Shown: in pieces, positions 1-10,689 of the stretch
Layout of the letters: every line of letters begins with the position of its first letter
Numbering within the stretch: position 1 is the first letter of the stretch
Assembly (NCBI RefSeq): GCF_002099425.1
Contig: NW_018343955.1
Coordinates: 13,378,001 to 13,442,000, forward strand
Source of the DNA: Phascolarctos cinereus
Lineage: Eukaryota > Chordata > Mammalia > Diprotodontia > Phascolarctidae
DNA length: 64,000 nt
Reading direction: 5' to 3'
Notes under the pieces: generated by a model
What the model saw: only the letters and a program-made list of their open reading frames with translations
What the model was told of the DNA's origin: nothing
The model's database searches: none
Program-made: the position numbers and the translations under genes

Positions 1-354
1 CCTAAATAAGTCTATATCTGTCAGTATCAAGTGAATAAAACATTGAATTAAAAATAAATAAAAGGAGAAGTAGCCTAATAGAATTATGAAGATAATTTAG
101 TTCTTACTTTCAGATTTATACACAGTGGGTACTATGCTTAATCATTTGATATCTGAATTTCCTCTGTTGACTTTTAGTTTGGTATATGGATATAGGATAG
201 GGAAATTGGATGGCTTCTGTCCTCTATGTGAGGTCTTTACACTGTCACTCCATTATTTTGTTGGAAATTATTTTCAAAAGCACCAGAGGCTGTGTTATAA
301 TAACATATATATGGTACATATATGTGGTACATTATAGTTACAAAACATTTCCAT

Positions 355-555
355 GGCCTTAGAACAACCCTTCAAAGTTGTTAATTGTTTATTATTTCTA
401 TCCCTGTTTTACAAATGGGGAAACTGTAGCTTAAAGAGCTTCAGTGACTCCTACAGTGTCAGCAAGGCTACCCAATAGTGGAGCCAGAATAAGAAAGCCA
501 GTTCTTCTGACTCCAAGTATGATGCTTTTTCCATTCCATCATGGTGCCATCTAAG
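355..555 (-). repeat. MIR/CORE-SINE relic
   Basis: The + strand reads as a degraded reverse complement of MIR: a TTTTACAAATGGGGAAACTG core, then a stretch resembling the cAGTTCTTCTGACTCCAAG end. It is an old copy with many substitutions. Confidence 0.7.
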
Positions 556-559
556 TGGT

Positions 560-770
560 GTTAATGAGTAGAACTCAGGTCTTGCAATGAGGAAGACTTG
601 AGTTCAAATCCTACCTCAGTCACTTACTAGCTGTGTGACCCTAGACAAATCACTCAGTCTCTTTCAGCCTCAGTTTCCTCATCTGTAAAATGGCGCTTAC
701 CTCACAGGTTGATCAAATGAGATTATACAAGGTACTTAGCTAACAAATATATTAGCTGTAATTGATATCA
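560..770 (+). repeat. MIR-type SINE, marsupial form
   Basis: It contains the typical order GAGTTCAAATCC, TAGCTGTGTGACC, CCTCAGTTTCCTCATCTGTA and then a cctcacaggttg tail. The orientation is opposite to the relic just before it, so the two form a loose inverted pair. Confidence 0.8.
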
Positions 771-1211
771 CTCATTGAGACCTAAGGAGTAAAAAGTGCA
801 ATCTAGAGCCAGATAATAATTTTTTAATTGTTTTCCTTTCTGTATCTTTTATCAGGGTTAATAACTGAGAGCTGATGTCATTTATCTTCTACTTTATATG
901 TTTAAAAATACAAAGTTCTTTCGATAATTATCACTCCAAAGAATAATATACTCCTTAGAACCCATTTCATCCTTAGGAAATTATTTTGCATTCTTGATTG
1001 TTATCTTTACTTCACTCAAGGATCTCTATTCCCGGGGTCCATACTTTACAAAAACATCTATATATGTGTAATATCTATTATTATGAGTACTCTTGGTTTT
1101 TGCATTTCATCTTCTTCCAAGCTTTATGGGCTAATACAGAGTAATGGAATTTTTATAATTTAGAACATTTTTATATGCTTATTTATCTTCTGTTTATTTC
1201 TTTAATGCTAG

Positions 1212-1339
1212 AGAGTTGAAAGATAATCTTGGTAGTGATGATCCAGAAGGAGACATACCAGTTTTGCTGCAGTCTGTCCTGGCAAGGAATCCTAATGTTT
1301 TCAGGGAGAAAAGCATGCAGAACAGATACGTACAGAGTG
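1212..1339 (+). CDS. NIPBL: NIPBL exon 4
   Basis: This 128-nt exon corresponds to human residues 77-120. The first base completes an Ile codon begun in exon 3, and then the frame reads ELKDNLGSDDPEGDIPVLLQ, followed by FREKSMQNRYVQSG. The acceptor is TAATGCTAG and the donor is GTG|GTAAGA. The segment follows the MAU2-binding N-terminus and is conserved but has no catalytic role. Compared with human I see QSVLARN in place of QAVLARS. Both the length and the phase (last base is base 1 of a Gly codon) match the human exon. Confidence 0.97.
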
Positions 1340-1746
1340 GTAAGAATATTTCCCTATTATTTACATTTTAAAATATATTTTTCTTCATTGTTCAAATACC
1401 AGAATGTATATTACCTGTAATAAATTTGTCTCTTTTTCTTAATACCATGGCATATAGTTTGGTATTTATTTAGTTAGACTGTGATAATACCTTAAACTGG
1501 ACCATGTATGTAGTAGAAGCTGCATAAATATTAGTCATTAATAACATCCTTTTAGATTTGTGTGGTGCTAGGATTCCATGGAAGTCAGGTAAAGCTAAGA
1601 GAATATCATTGGATTTTTGAAGTCTTTTGAGCGTTTTGTACTTTGAGACAACTATAGACTTTAGGATTTCTTTCACCCTTTTCATCCTGTGTTCTTACTC
1701 TAGAAGTTCCATTTTGTTGTTTCAGTTTTTAAATTAGAAAATACTT

Positions 1747-1854
1747 GGAGTCAAGAGGACCTGAGTTCAAATGTGGCCTCAGACACTTGACACTTAATAG
1801 CTGTGTGACCCTGAGCAAGTCACTTTAATCCCAGTTGCCTCAAAAAAAAAACAT
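1747..1854 (+). mobile_element. 5'-truncated marsupial tRNA-derived SINE (WSINE/Mar1 type)
   Basis: It begins within the GGAGTCAAGAGGACCTGAG part of the SINE and runs through TAGCTGTGTGACC and AAGTCACTT to an A-rich tail. A perfect 13-bp target-site duplication, TTAGAAAATACTT, lies at 1734-1746 and 1855-1867. This shows that 5' truncation happened during insertion, and that the copy is fairly young. Confidence 0.9.
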
Positions 1855-2164
1855 TTAGAAAATACTTTGCACTCTTTTCCGTAGACCATACTGCATCTAC
1901 CCCATATAAAATAACTAAGGTATAAAATCCAGAATCACTTAGGTTTGGGAGAGAATATAGGTTTAGAAAAAGTATGTTGCTATTGTTAGGCCTGGGAATG
2001 GTTCATAAGAGTTAAAAGCAGGAAATCAAATTTAGGGAGAAATTGTGGGGGAGAGGAGTGAGTGGAAATTAATTTGGAAGTAGATCATAAGCTCTTGAAA
2101 GTTTTAAATAGACAAGTTTCATTTTGGTCCTTAAAGTTACCAGAAATTGAACTTCTCTTCATTC

Positions 2165-2408
2165 GTGTGACGTTTCAAGATTTAGAAAGCATTTTACTTA
2201 TATTGTTTCATTTTGATTCCCACAAGAATCCTTTTATATACATGTTACAAGGGTTGTTAACTTCATCTTACAGATGAGGAAACTGAGGCTGAGAGAGATT
2301 AAGCAGCTTGTCTAAAGTCACACAGCTGGTATATGATATGATATTTATTTAAACCTGTGTCTTCTTGACTCTAAATCAAATACTCTTATCTGCGATACCA
2401 TCTAGCTT
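2165..2408 (-). repeat. MIR/CORE-SINE relic
   Basis: The reverse complement of MIR is recognisable by TTACAGATGAGGAAACTGAG, then AGTCACACAGCTGG and a CTTCTTGACTC end. Confidence 0.85.
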
Positions 2409-3071
2409 CTCTGTAACAAAATGTCATATATGTAACAGTTGAAAGAGCTTATAATATACATAGTCCACAGAAGTCAAGGATTAGGGAAGGATTTAATAAC
2501 TATTTTCAGATATCTGTTAATTGAAAGAGGGATATACTTATTTCGTATTGCTCTAGAAAGAAGAACAAGGATAGATATTAAGTGGAAATTGCAAGCAGGC
2601 AGCATAATTTCTGAGAACTGTCCAGTTCTGACTGTCTTACAAAGTAAGGAGCTCCTCATCACTAAAAGTATTCAAGCAGAGTTTACAAGACCATCTGTCA
2701 AGTATGATGTAGAAAGAAATTGCTGCATTGACTTAAAGGTTGGACCACACAACTGTTAAGGTCCTTCCTAAATCTATGATTGTATGAAATACAGTTTTCA
2801 GGCTTTATAAAGTCTCCAGTTTTGTTCCTGCAATTATGTAATGAAAAGATTTTATATGAACTTTTATGTGAAGTTTACAAGTTATTTTTATAACTGCCTT
2901 CTTATGCCAGTTAAAATGAAAAGATTAGCAAAAAGGAAGGATACCATGTTTTGAAAATAAGAACTTTTGAATATTTGCAAAAAAGAAAATACACTTGAGT
3001 TTGAATGGTTAAAAGATGGTGTTATCATTACAGGAAATTAATACAATCATGTTTTTGTATGTGTTGTATAG

Positions 3072-3171
3072 GAATGATGATGTCCCAGTATAAACTTTCT
3101 CAAAATTCCATGCACAGTAGTCCTGCATCTTCCAATTATCAACAAACCACTATCTCACATAGCCCTTCCAG
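3072..3171 (+). CDS. NIPBL: NIPBL exon 5
   Basis: This 100-nt exon corresponds to human residues 120-153. It completes the split Gly codon and reads MMMSQYKLSQNSMHSSPASS, then NYQQTTISHSPS, ending AG| before a Ser codon is completed in exon 6. The acceptor is TTGTATAG and the donor is CCAG|GTAATA. It is a Ser/Gln-rich disordered segment with no domain. It appears identical to human over the readable part. Confidence 0.97.
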
Positions 3172-4102
3172 GTAATATGTATAATTATTAAGCATGGTTG
3201 CTTTTTTTTTTTTTGACATCTCACACCATGTTTTCTTTAGAAAAAAATTCTATTTGGAGATAAAACATATTTGCTTTCACTCTGTAGTAGTTTTCGAGTT
3301 TATAGTTTTAAGACATTATACATCTAAATCTCATTAGCAGAAGGTTAGCCACCAGATGATGAATTTTAACTATCACAACTCATTAAGACCATCTACTGCA
3401 TTGTAGAACAGAGGTTTTAAATTCTTGACCTGCAGGTAGCAGGCAGAACCACTACCCAACCCCCAGTGCAACTGTAACCAGATTAAAATGTAATTGGGAA
3501 ATGTTGCGTTTTTTTTAAATACAATACAATATAGAAAATAATAATTTTTGGTTTTCTAAGTCAGTATGCAGTCAGCTGTTGTATTTGAGTTTGATACCAT
3601 TGGTGAAGAGGAGTAGCTCTCAGTGTTGGTTAGTAGAGTACCCCCACTCATGAAAGCACAGATAGTGTTGAAGTATTAAAGGAAAACTTGTGACTATTTC
3701 ATTGAAGAATTACATACAGAAGAGCATGAAGCATCCCTGTAATTACTTTGGCTAGAAGTTGAACTGACATCATTTTAATAATTAAATTGGGGAAAGGAAA
3801 AGAAAGTTTTGGTATTTTAAACTAAACTATAAGAAAATGTGTAGGGTGTAAGTGTATGTTAGCAAGAATTATTTCAACTGAGTGATCATAACTTTTATAA
3901 TTAATCTCATCACTTTTAACTCTTAAGATAAGGGATTTTGAATCTATTGAATGTTACCTAAATATTTTGTAAGAGTCTTAGTTTCCATAATTCTGTATGG
4001 TACAAATGTACTTTGGAGAATTTTGTGAAAATAAAATTTCAAGGAATGAAATACTTAATTGCATCTCCTCATATAATTCTTCATTTGATTTTGGGGTTTT
4101 AG
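3172..4102 (+). other. NIPBL intron 5
   Basis: This is a 0.9-kb GT-AG intron. Apart from a short hAT-type MITE (3409-3602) it shows nothing recognisable. Confidence 0.85.
3409..3602. mobile_element. hAT-type MITE, degraded
   Basis: The left end CAGAGGTTTTAAATTCTTGA and the right end GAGTTTGATACCATTG are degraded inverted copies of the CAGNGGTGTCAAACTC terminus seen clearly at 35012-35201. The interior shares ACCAGATTAAAATG with that copy. The flanking 8-mers TTGTAGAA and GTGAAGAG match at only 5 of 8 bases, consistent with age. Confidence 0.7.
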
Positions 4103-4254
4103 CCGATTTGTGCCCCCACAGACAAGCTCTGGGAACAGATATATGGCACAACCAAACAGCCCAGTGCCTAGTCCATATGCCCCACAGAGCCCTGCAGGAT
4201 ACATGCCATACTCACATCCTCCAAGTTACACACCACATCCACAGATGCAGCAAG
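4103..4254 (+). CDS. NIPBL: NIPBL exon 6
   Basis: This 152-nt exon corresponds to human residues 153-204. After completing a Ser codon it reads RFVPPQTSSGNRYMAQPNSP, then VPSPYAPQSPAGYMPYSHPP and PHPQMQQ. The acceptor is GGTTTTAG and the donor is CAAG|GTAAGA. It is a Pro/Ser/Tyr-rich low-complexity segment of the disordered N-terminal region. Two other frames are also open across it, but only this one matches NIPBL. Confidence 0.97.
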
Positions 4255-4569
4255 GTAAGACTGTTGGACATTTCTTTACTGAGGATGTTACAGAGCCTGA
4301 TGGTGTACATTTCAGATTAGCTACTAGTTTTGGTATTCTTATCTTAAAGATTTTAGTAAAATGCTAACAAAGATATCTGACTGGTTTTTATGTGAATCAA
4401 CTATAACTGTAATCATTTAAAAAAAACTTATAAAAAGCATTTACAGGGTTGGTACAAAAATTTGTTTGTATTGCATCGCTAATTTCTTGTAATGCACATT
4501 TACTCCAAAGAACTATTATAAAAACAACAAAATGTTTAAGAAGATGTATTTTTTTTAATTTTATTAGTT

Positions 4570-4762
4570 AAGAAGTAGTGTGGTATAATATAAAAACCAT
4601 AGGTCAAGAGTCCAGAAACACAAGTTCTGCTCCTGATGGCATCAGTAACTGACCATCAGCAAAACATTTCATTTTTTTCTGCCTTTGTTTCCTCCTGTAT
4701 AAAATCAGAATGTTGGACTGTATGAATTTTAAGGTTTCTTCTAGCTCTAAATACTGTGATTT
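4570..4762 (+). repeat. MIR-type SINE relic
   Basis: Weak but ordered matches are present: an AGTGTGGTATAAT start, TGTTTCCTCCTGTATAAAATC, and the marsupial-style tail ending in TTCTAGCTCTAAATACTGTGA. Confidence 0.7.
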
Positions 4763-5404
4763 TTATGCTAAGGAAAAAATGGATGACTGTTTCTTTAAAA
4801 ATTAAAAAGGTAGACTGTGTCATAGAACACGCACTCTAAATCTACATATATTTTTCCATGTCTTAATAGCTTAGAGATACAAACAATTACCAGGTTAACT
4901 AAAGTTGAGAGTACATATATATAGCCTATATCATATCAATTCTTTTCATAGTTTAAAGTTATTTTATGCAGTCTAGTAATCAAAATGGAAAAAAAAGTTA
5001 ACAATGAAATGGTTTAGGTAAGTAAACAAGCTTTTCAATAACAAGGTATCGATTATTTGTAACATGCTTCAAACTAGGTTCAGGTAAAAATAGATTTTAT
5101 GGAAATTTTAAGATATTCTTGTCATGATTTTCCTAAACAATATGGTAAAATTGTAATTGGAGCTTTGTAATTTAGTTTGGTGACAGCACTACTGGAATTG
5201 AAAGCATGTTAACATAATTGGATACCAAATCCAAGATTTGAAAACCGTACCAGCCTTTTATTTGAATCATGGTTGCTTGATTTGTTACTGCTCTCTAGAG
5301 ATTTTTCAGCCTTTGTTGAAATACATGTGATGTGCCTTAACACAAAATACCTACGTGTCATGAAAATTATTATTAAAAATAATTCATTATTATTCCCTAG
5401 GTTT

Positions 5405-5592
5405 ATGGTCTCCACACTTCTAATTGCACACTTCTGTCAGTTAAAAAAAATTTTGAGCATGTACCTCCAATATATGTATATTTATTTTTTAATGAATTAT
5501 ATGTATGTATTACTATATGAATATTATATACATTATTAACTTAAAATATAAACTTAACGGGATAAAATGAAGATGAAATAATATTTAATGCT
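5405..5592 (+). repeat. AT-rich repeat family A, truncated copy
   Basis: It begins GGTCTCCACACTT, passes through GAGCATGTACCTCCAATATA and ends near GATGAAATAA. It matches the first part of the longer copies at 8205-8905 and, inverted, 48736-49440. The start resembles the terminus of Charlie-like hAT elements. This is inference, as no second terminus is seen. Confidence 0.6.
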
Positions 5593-5594
5593 AG

Positions 5595-5995
5595 AGTCAA
5601 TAGGGGGTCACTGCAGTTTATTGAGTTAGGGATTAACATAGTCAAACCTGTGCTTTAGGCATATCAGTTTGACAGTGAAATGGAAGATGGATTTGAATGA
5701 GGAAAGGTAAGGCTGGGAGACAAATTAGGAAGCTATTGCAGTGGTCCAGGTGAGAGCTGATGAGACCCTGTGTGAGTAGAGAGAATGGGCTGGATGCAAG
5801 AGATGACTGGAGGGTAGAATCAATAAGATGGACAATTGATTGACTGTATGGAGAGAATGAAAGTGAGGAACTGAGAATGCTATATTGTTTGTAAGCCTGG
5901 GTAACTTTAAGGACTGGGATATCGTTGACAAAAATAGAGATCTTAGTAAGAACAGTAGATTTAGGGGAAAGATGATGCAATGAGAGCTGTAATAC
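5595..5995 (+). repeat. mammalian non-coding interspersed repeat (family B)
   Basis: The landmarks are GTCACTGCAGTTTATTGAG, AAACCTGTGCTTTAGG, GAAGCTATTGCAGTGGTCCA and TAAGCCTGGGTAACT. The same order appears at 8930-9420 and partly at 11530-11870. I know this sequence as a widespread mammalian repeat but cannot name its family with confidence. Confidence 0.75.
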
Positions 5996-7339
5996 AAATA
6001 ACATCTCACCCATTTCTGTTCATCTTATGGAACAGAGTGAGGAGTGGGGGCTCCTGGGGCAGTTCTCTTATTCACTTGCCACTCCCTAAGACTGCAGCAC
6101 CTATTCACGGGGTCCTGAGACCCATAAAGTGATCTGGGTAAAGGATGATATGCTCAGAGTGTATACTGGTACAATTTTGCCTGAGTAGCTTCTCATTCAA
6201 GCTGCTGAAACACAAGTAATAATCACCCATAGAGGGTCCATACCCCAAACAGAAGGGAAGGGTTTGAGCGCTTCAATGAGGGGATTGGGAGGGAAAAGAA
6301 TAGAGGAATATTGAATGATAATAGGTGAAAGGGAAGGTGGGATTCAAGTCCATCATTGACTGCTGCAGAGATAATGGGATATGCTTCCCATCTTCCCAAC
6401 TTCAGATTGGTTACTTCTTCCTTGAGGTCATGCCATAGCCAACTGAAGCTTCTGAGCTCCCCCTTGAAAAACTACTGCCCTAGACAATTTTCTTGTCATA
6501 GCTTCCTTCCACTTAGCTTTGTTGTCTACCAAATCTTCCCTTCTTTATTGAAATCTCTTTTAACAGTTGCCAGAGCCAAATCTGCAACTCATAATTCAAT
6601 ATTCATTTATCCAAGAAGTGGGAATACATAGGTAAAACTAGTCACAGTCTCTTCTCTAAGTGACCTTATGATATAGATGAGAATATAAGACATGTACAGT
6701 AAATCTCTAAGTTCAAATAAATGTAAAAGAGAACTCCATATTTAATAAAGGAGAGATTACTTCAAGCTGGTGGAATTAGAGAGGGCTTCTTGGAAGAGAT
6801 AAGATATGAAACAGACCTTGAAGGAAAGAAAGAATTTCACATTTCTGGAATCATTTAATTTACAAAATCCGTTTGTAAAATGTAAATACCCTGAGGATAA
6901 AACTTTTATATTTTAACGTCAATTATTTTAATAAGACAACCAAATCTGTACCCCCATGAGATACATAATACTCATTGATAACTTAGGAAGAGAAGAGCTA
7001 GAGGAAATTGGGAGCAGGCCAGAGTAATAGGAGAGTTTAGGAGACTGCCACATAAGTGTGCTTGGGTTCCTCCTGCATCCAGGTAAGGGCAGAGCATTGG
7101 AAGAAAGCAGGAAAAGGAGAGAAGCAGAAGCTTCCACTTCCAATCCCATAAAGGGAGGATGGGATAGTAAGTAGACAAATTTTACCTGCTTTGCACTTTT
7201 TCACAGGGTCCTGCCTGTTTCCTACATTAAGATAGCAGGTCTAGTTTAATAATCACTTTTCCTCAGTTTATCCCAGTTCTGCCCAGTATCCCTAGTGCAA
7301 CCTCCCCAGTTCAACCTCTGTCCAGTTCTATAGTAGTGT

Positions 7340-7480
7340 AGCTTTGATTCCTGACTATTCTATTTGGGCAGGCCACTTAACTTTTCTAGGCCTTGGGGTT
7401 TCCTCTTATAAGAGTTGGGCTTACCCAATCTCTCAAAGTCCATTTGACCTCTAAATCTTATAATTTCAGGGTCCTCTATG
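7340..7480 (+). repeat. MIR-like relic
   Basis: The order GGCCACTTAACTTTTCTAGG followed by a TTTCCTC and then a GACCTCTAAATCT end suggests a degraded MIR. A reverse-oriented scrap may follow at about 7595-7690. Confidence 0.5.
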
Positions 7481-7761
7481 ATCCCAGTTCTTCAACTTTT
7501 CCCACCTCTTTATTATCAGAACATAATTCATTTTTTTCCTCTCTGCCAGTTCACATCAAGACCTTCTCTAAAAGTTATAGTCTTAGAGAGTTGCCTGAAA
7601 CATGAGAGGTGACATTTGCACAGGGTCACACATGGCCTCTGGCTTTCAAGTCTTCTGTCCCCAAAACCAGCTCTTTGTCAGCTTCTCTGTAATTCTGGTC
7701 ATGATTTAAACATTCTTCTACAGTAATACTTTATTGAGATTTTACCATATTAAAGAAATGG

Positions 7762-7921
7762 GGGCAGCTAGGTGGCGCAGTGGATAGAGCAGCAACCCTG
7801 ACGTCAAGAGAACCTGAGTTCAAATTCTGCCTCAGACCAAACACTTGACACATACTAGCTATGTGACTCTGGGCAAGTCACTTAACCCCAATTGCCTAAA
7901 ACAAAAACAAACAAAATAAAA
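7762..7921 (+). mobile_element. full-length marsupial tRNA-derived SINE
   Basis: The copy starts GGGCAGCTAGGTGGCGCAGT, contains the A/B-box-like tRNA head and the GTGACTCTGGGCAAGTCACT tail region, and ends in an A-rich run. A target-site duplication AAAGAAATGG lies at 7752-7761 and 7922-7931. This family is the strongest evidence that the host is a marsupial. Confidence 0.93.
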
Positions 7922-7959
7922 AAAGAAATGGTAAATTTTGTGGTGCCAGTTTAGTGTTC

Positions 7960-8070
7960 TAGGAAGTAAGATTAGAAAGAGATCAGTGTGAAGTAGTGTA
8001 GATGAGAAAGATGTTGGTTGAGGAGGTAGAATTTGAACTAGGCCTTTTTAAATGAGGAAGGTAAGAGGAT
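7960..8070 (+). repeat. family B repeat fragment
   Basis: It contains a stretch reading like GAGGAGGTAGAATTTGAACT, the part of the family upstream of the segment at 5595-5995. A related piece is at about 6665-6840 (GGGCTTCTTGGAAGAGATAA). Confidence 0.55.
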
Positions 8071-8204
8071 GTGCAGAGGATAGGTGGATAAAGAAAATTC
8101 ATGTGCTCTATATTTTTAATATGGCATAAGCCTGATTGAAGTAGAAGATTCAAATAAAGACTAGAAATAAGGTTCTTGAAACCAGATAATAAATAGCTAA
8201 AAAC

Positions 8205-8905
8205 TGGAGTTTGACACTATTTTAATCACACACCCCTCTCTATAAAAAATATTTGAGTGTGCACTGGAAATATATGTATTGTATACTTATTTATAAATTA
8301 TATATGTGCTATTGTACTAAAATATTATGTACAATATAAAACCTACTCAAAACCAAAAATTTCGGAGGATGAGATAAAGGTGAAATAAATGTTTTTAAAA
8401 TATCTTTTATTAATGATGGGGGGAAAAGAAACCTTTTTTGCTCTCACTAAAACTTTATCAATAATATTTTTAGTGAAAGTATTGTCACTTGAATATGCTT
8501 CATTCTTTTTTTAAAAATCCTTATGTATGCCCTGGGGGATAAGGTGAAATTGTAAATAATTGTTTGTTAGTAATTAATTATTCAGTTAATTTCATCGTTG
8601 TAACTAGGTAAGCTGTTAAATTTGTCTTAAATTTAATTGAAAAATACAATAATCAAATAAATGTTACAATGGTAAAACAGCTTTTCTGCAAAAGTCATGT
8701 TTGTGTGTAGCTATTCACCATACACAATGCAAAAAATAAAATAAAATAAAATAAAATAAAAGCAAAAGTGAATTGTCTCTGGTTTCAATTCAGTAGAAAG
8801 TTTTTAATATGAATCTTTCTCTTTCTTTATGTGGTTCTGCTTATTGGGTGGTATCATGCTTTAATTTCCTATTCATGTTTGAGTATCTTAGTTGTGCTTC
8901 CATAT
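8205..8905 (+). repeat. AT-rich repeat family A, long copy
   Basis: This is about 700 bp of AT-rich sequence whose reverse complement recurs at 48736-49440. Shared landmarks in order are GTGCACTGGAAATATATG, GATAAAGGTGAAATAA, CCCTGGGGGATAAGGTGAA, CACCATACACAATGCAAAAA and TTCTTTATGTGGTTCTGCTT. An (AAAAT)n microsatellite at about 8730-8760 grew inside this copy, because similarity resumes after it. Confidence 0.75.
8728..8761 (+). repeat. (AAAAT)n microsatellite
   Basis: Five to six tandem AAAAT units lie within the AT-rich repeat. The homologous position in the inverted copy has no such run. Confidence 0.9.
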
Positions 8906-8929
8906 GTGTGAGAATCAGCAGTAAGGCAG

Positions 8930-9420
8930 GTTTTCCTGGACAAAAGAGTTTGGGGAGGGCAGGAGTATGTAATGAGGTTGAAAAGGTAGATTGGGAACAG
9001 ATATAGTAGGGCATTAATTACCAAACTGAGGACTTCGTATGTGATTCTAGAGGCAGTATAGAGCCACTGGAATTTATTGGAAGTGGGAGACATAGGCAGA
9101 CCTGTGCTTTAGGAACGCTGTTGGAAAGAGGGGACACTTGAGGCAGAGACACCTAATTAGGAGGCCATTGCAGTAGTATGGGTAGAGATGTTAAATGACT
9201 AAATTGGGTGGTGTAGAGCAGGGGATGTGAGACATGTGGAGACATTAGAAATAACAAAATTTGGTAATTGTTTTGTTATATGGAGTGAATGAAAGTGAGG
9301 AGTTAAGGAAGACCCAGTGGTTGTAGACTTGGATAACTAACAGAACAGTGATACCCTAGATTATAATAGGGAAAGTTTGGGGAAAGGGTGGGTTTGGAGG
9401 GAAGATAATATACTGAGATC
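8930..9420 (+). repeat. family B repeat, long copy
   Basis: The landmarks run in order: ATGAGGTTGAAAAGGTAGAT, AGGCAGTATAGAGCCACTGG, CAGACCTGTGCTTTAGG, GGAGGCCATTGCAGTAGT and AGTGAGGAGTTAAGGAAGAC. It is colinear with 5595-5995. Confidence 0.75.
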
Positions 9421-9949
9421 TATGATGCATTGCCTCCTTATCTTACATGACTCACTCTGTCCTACCCCAAACCACTAAGGATTGGGTATATTGGTGGGTG
9501 GGAATTTTCCCAATGCCTGGGGCCTGAGTTTCACTTAGGTTTTAACTCCCTTGAGGGGCCCAGTACCTGGTTTATAAGGGAAGCTGTTAGGAGCTTACCC
9601 AGAGGAGGAAAGAGATGGAATAGTGGAGTATTGGGGACAGTAAAGGATTTGGGTATGATGTAAAGAAAAGCCTGCCTATTATAATAGGAATGGGTGGGTA
9701 TAACCTTCCCTCTGATTAGTGTTAATTACAAATTCTTTGGGTTCCTGCCCCAACTGGAGGTAGTTATTGGTATCCTACTTTGGAGACCAGTAAGTAGCTA
9801 CTTGTTTTTGAGGAAGGGCACGATATAATGGAAATAATATGTAAAATGTAATTTCCTTGCTTTGTTTTCATTTTTCTATCTCTAGCATAGAATAGGCATT
9901 TAATAAGTGTTTTCCCAAATTAATCGATGTCATGAGGAAGAAAAATATG

Positions 9950-10006
9950 ACATTTATATGCCAAATGGATTGAAAGCTGGAGAGCAGAGCAAGGGAGACC
10001 AGTTGC
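9950..10006 (+). repeat. family B repeat fragment cut by a SINE
   Basis: It contains AGCAAGGGAGACCAGTTGCA, a piece of the same family. The tRNA-type SINE inserted at its end. Confidence 0.55.
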
Positions 10007-10024
10007 AATAATAGAGTTGTGAGG

Positions 10025-10157
10025 GGAAGCTAGGTGGCACAGTGGGTAGAGCACCAGCCCTGGAGTCAGGAGGACCTGAGTTCATACACCTAGCATTTTA
10101 GTTATGTGTCCCTGTGCAAGTCACTTAACCCCATTGCCTAGCCAAAAAGAAAATAAT
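10025..10157 (+). mobile_element. marsupial tRNA-derived SINE with 18-bp target-site duplication
   Basis: The head GGAAGCTAGGTGGCACAGTG, the middle CCAGCCCTGGAGTCAGGAGG and the tail AAGTCACTTAACCCC are clear. An 18-bp flanking duplication AATAATAGAGTTNTGAGG (one mismatch) lies at 10007-10024 and 10158-10175. Part of the middle is missing relative to the 7762 copy. Confidence 0.92.
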
Positions 10158-10184
10158 AATAATAGAGTTCTGAGGTCAGGAGGG

Positions 10185-10217
10185 TCTAGTCTTAGTACTG
10201 TGCCACCTAGCTGCCCC
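10185..10217 (-). repeat. 5' fragment of the same SINE family, inverted
   Basis: CTGTGCCACCTAGCTGCCCC is the reverse complement of the SINE head. It lies 28 bp after the preceding SINE and makes an inverted pair with it. Confidence 0.8.
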
Positions 10218-10689
10218 AAGATACCAATTATTAAACAACGTAGTTACAAACCTCAAGGACCTTAGTTCTATAGAGTTAGAACATATATGTAGATACATGT
10301 AATATAAAGTAGCATAGGACGGCCAAAGGAAAGATCTAGACCATGAAAATTTGAGTTGAGTGAAAACACTTTTAGCCAAGAATTCTTAACTTTTTTGTCA
10401 TGTTGTTGTCCTTGACAATGTGATGAAGCCTATGGACACCTTCTTTGAATAATGTTTTTAAATGCATAAAATAGATAGTATTTCAGAGGAAACGAATTAC
10501 ACTGAAATAAATTCAACAAAATATTTTTTTAAAAGAACAGGTTCCCAGGCCTCAGGTTAAGTACTTCTAATTTAAGCAGAAAGCACCAGGGAAAACTTCA
10601 TGGCTGCACCTGTGGATATGAGGAGAATGCATTCTAGGCACTCAGCAAATAGATGGAGCATGTTTAGTTTGGAGAATAGCTAGTAGTCA

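Larger units (their letters stand above)
1..1211 (+). other. end of NIPBL intron 3
   Basis: This is non-coding sequence upstream of the first exon in the window, ending in a CTAG acceptor. It holds two back-to-back MIR-type SINE relics (about 355-555 and 560-770). Nothing else is recognised. Short open frames here have no coding character. Confidence 0.85.
1340..3071 (+). other. NIPBL intron 4
   Basis: This 1.7-kb GT-AG intron holds a 5'-truncated tRNA-type SINE with perfect target-site duplications (1747-1854) and a MIR relic (about 2165-2408). The stretch 2410-3071 shows nothing recognisable. A 106-codon open frame in it is not supported by any family resemblance. Confidence 0.85.

Noticed and set aside
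5642-6013. 123-codon minus-strand open frame in intron 6
   Set aside because: It runs antisense through the family B repeat, with no protein resemblance and a Ser/Leu-rich chance composition.
7200-7340. Possible LTR of an endogenous retrovirus in the higher-GC parts of intron 6 (also 9425-9945 and 44318-44710)
   Set aside because: I see no paired long repeats, no primer-binding site and no viral gene text, so there is no support for naming one.
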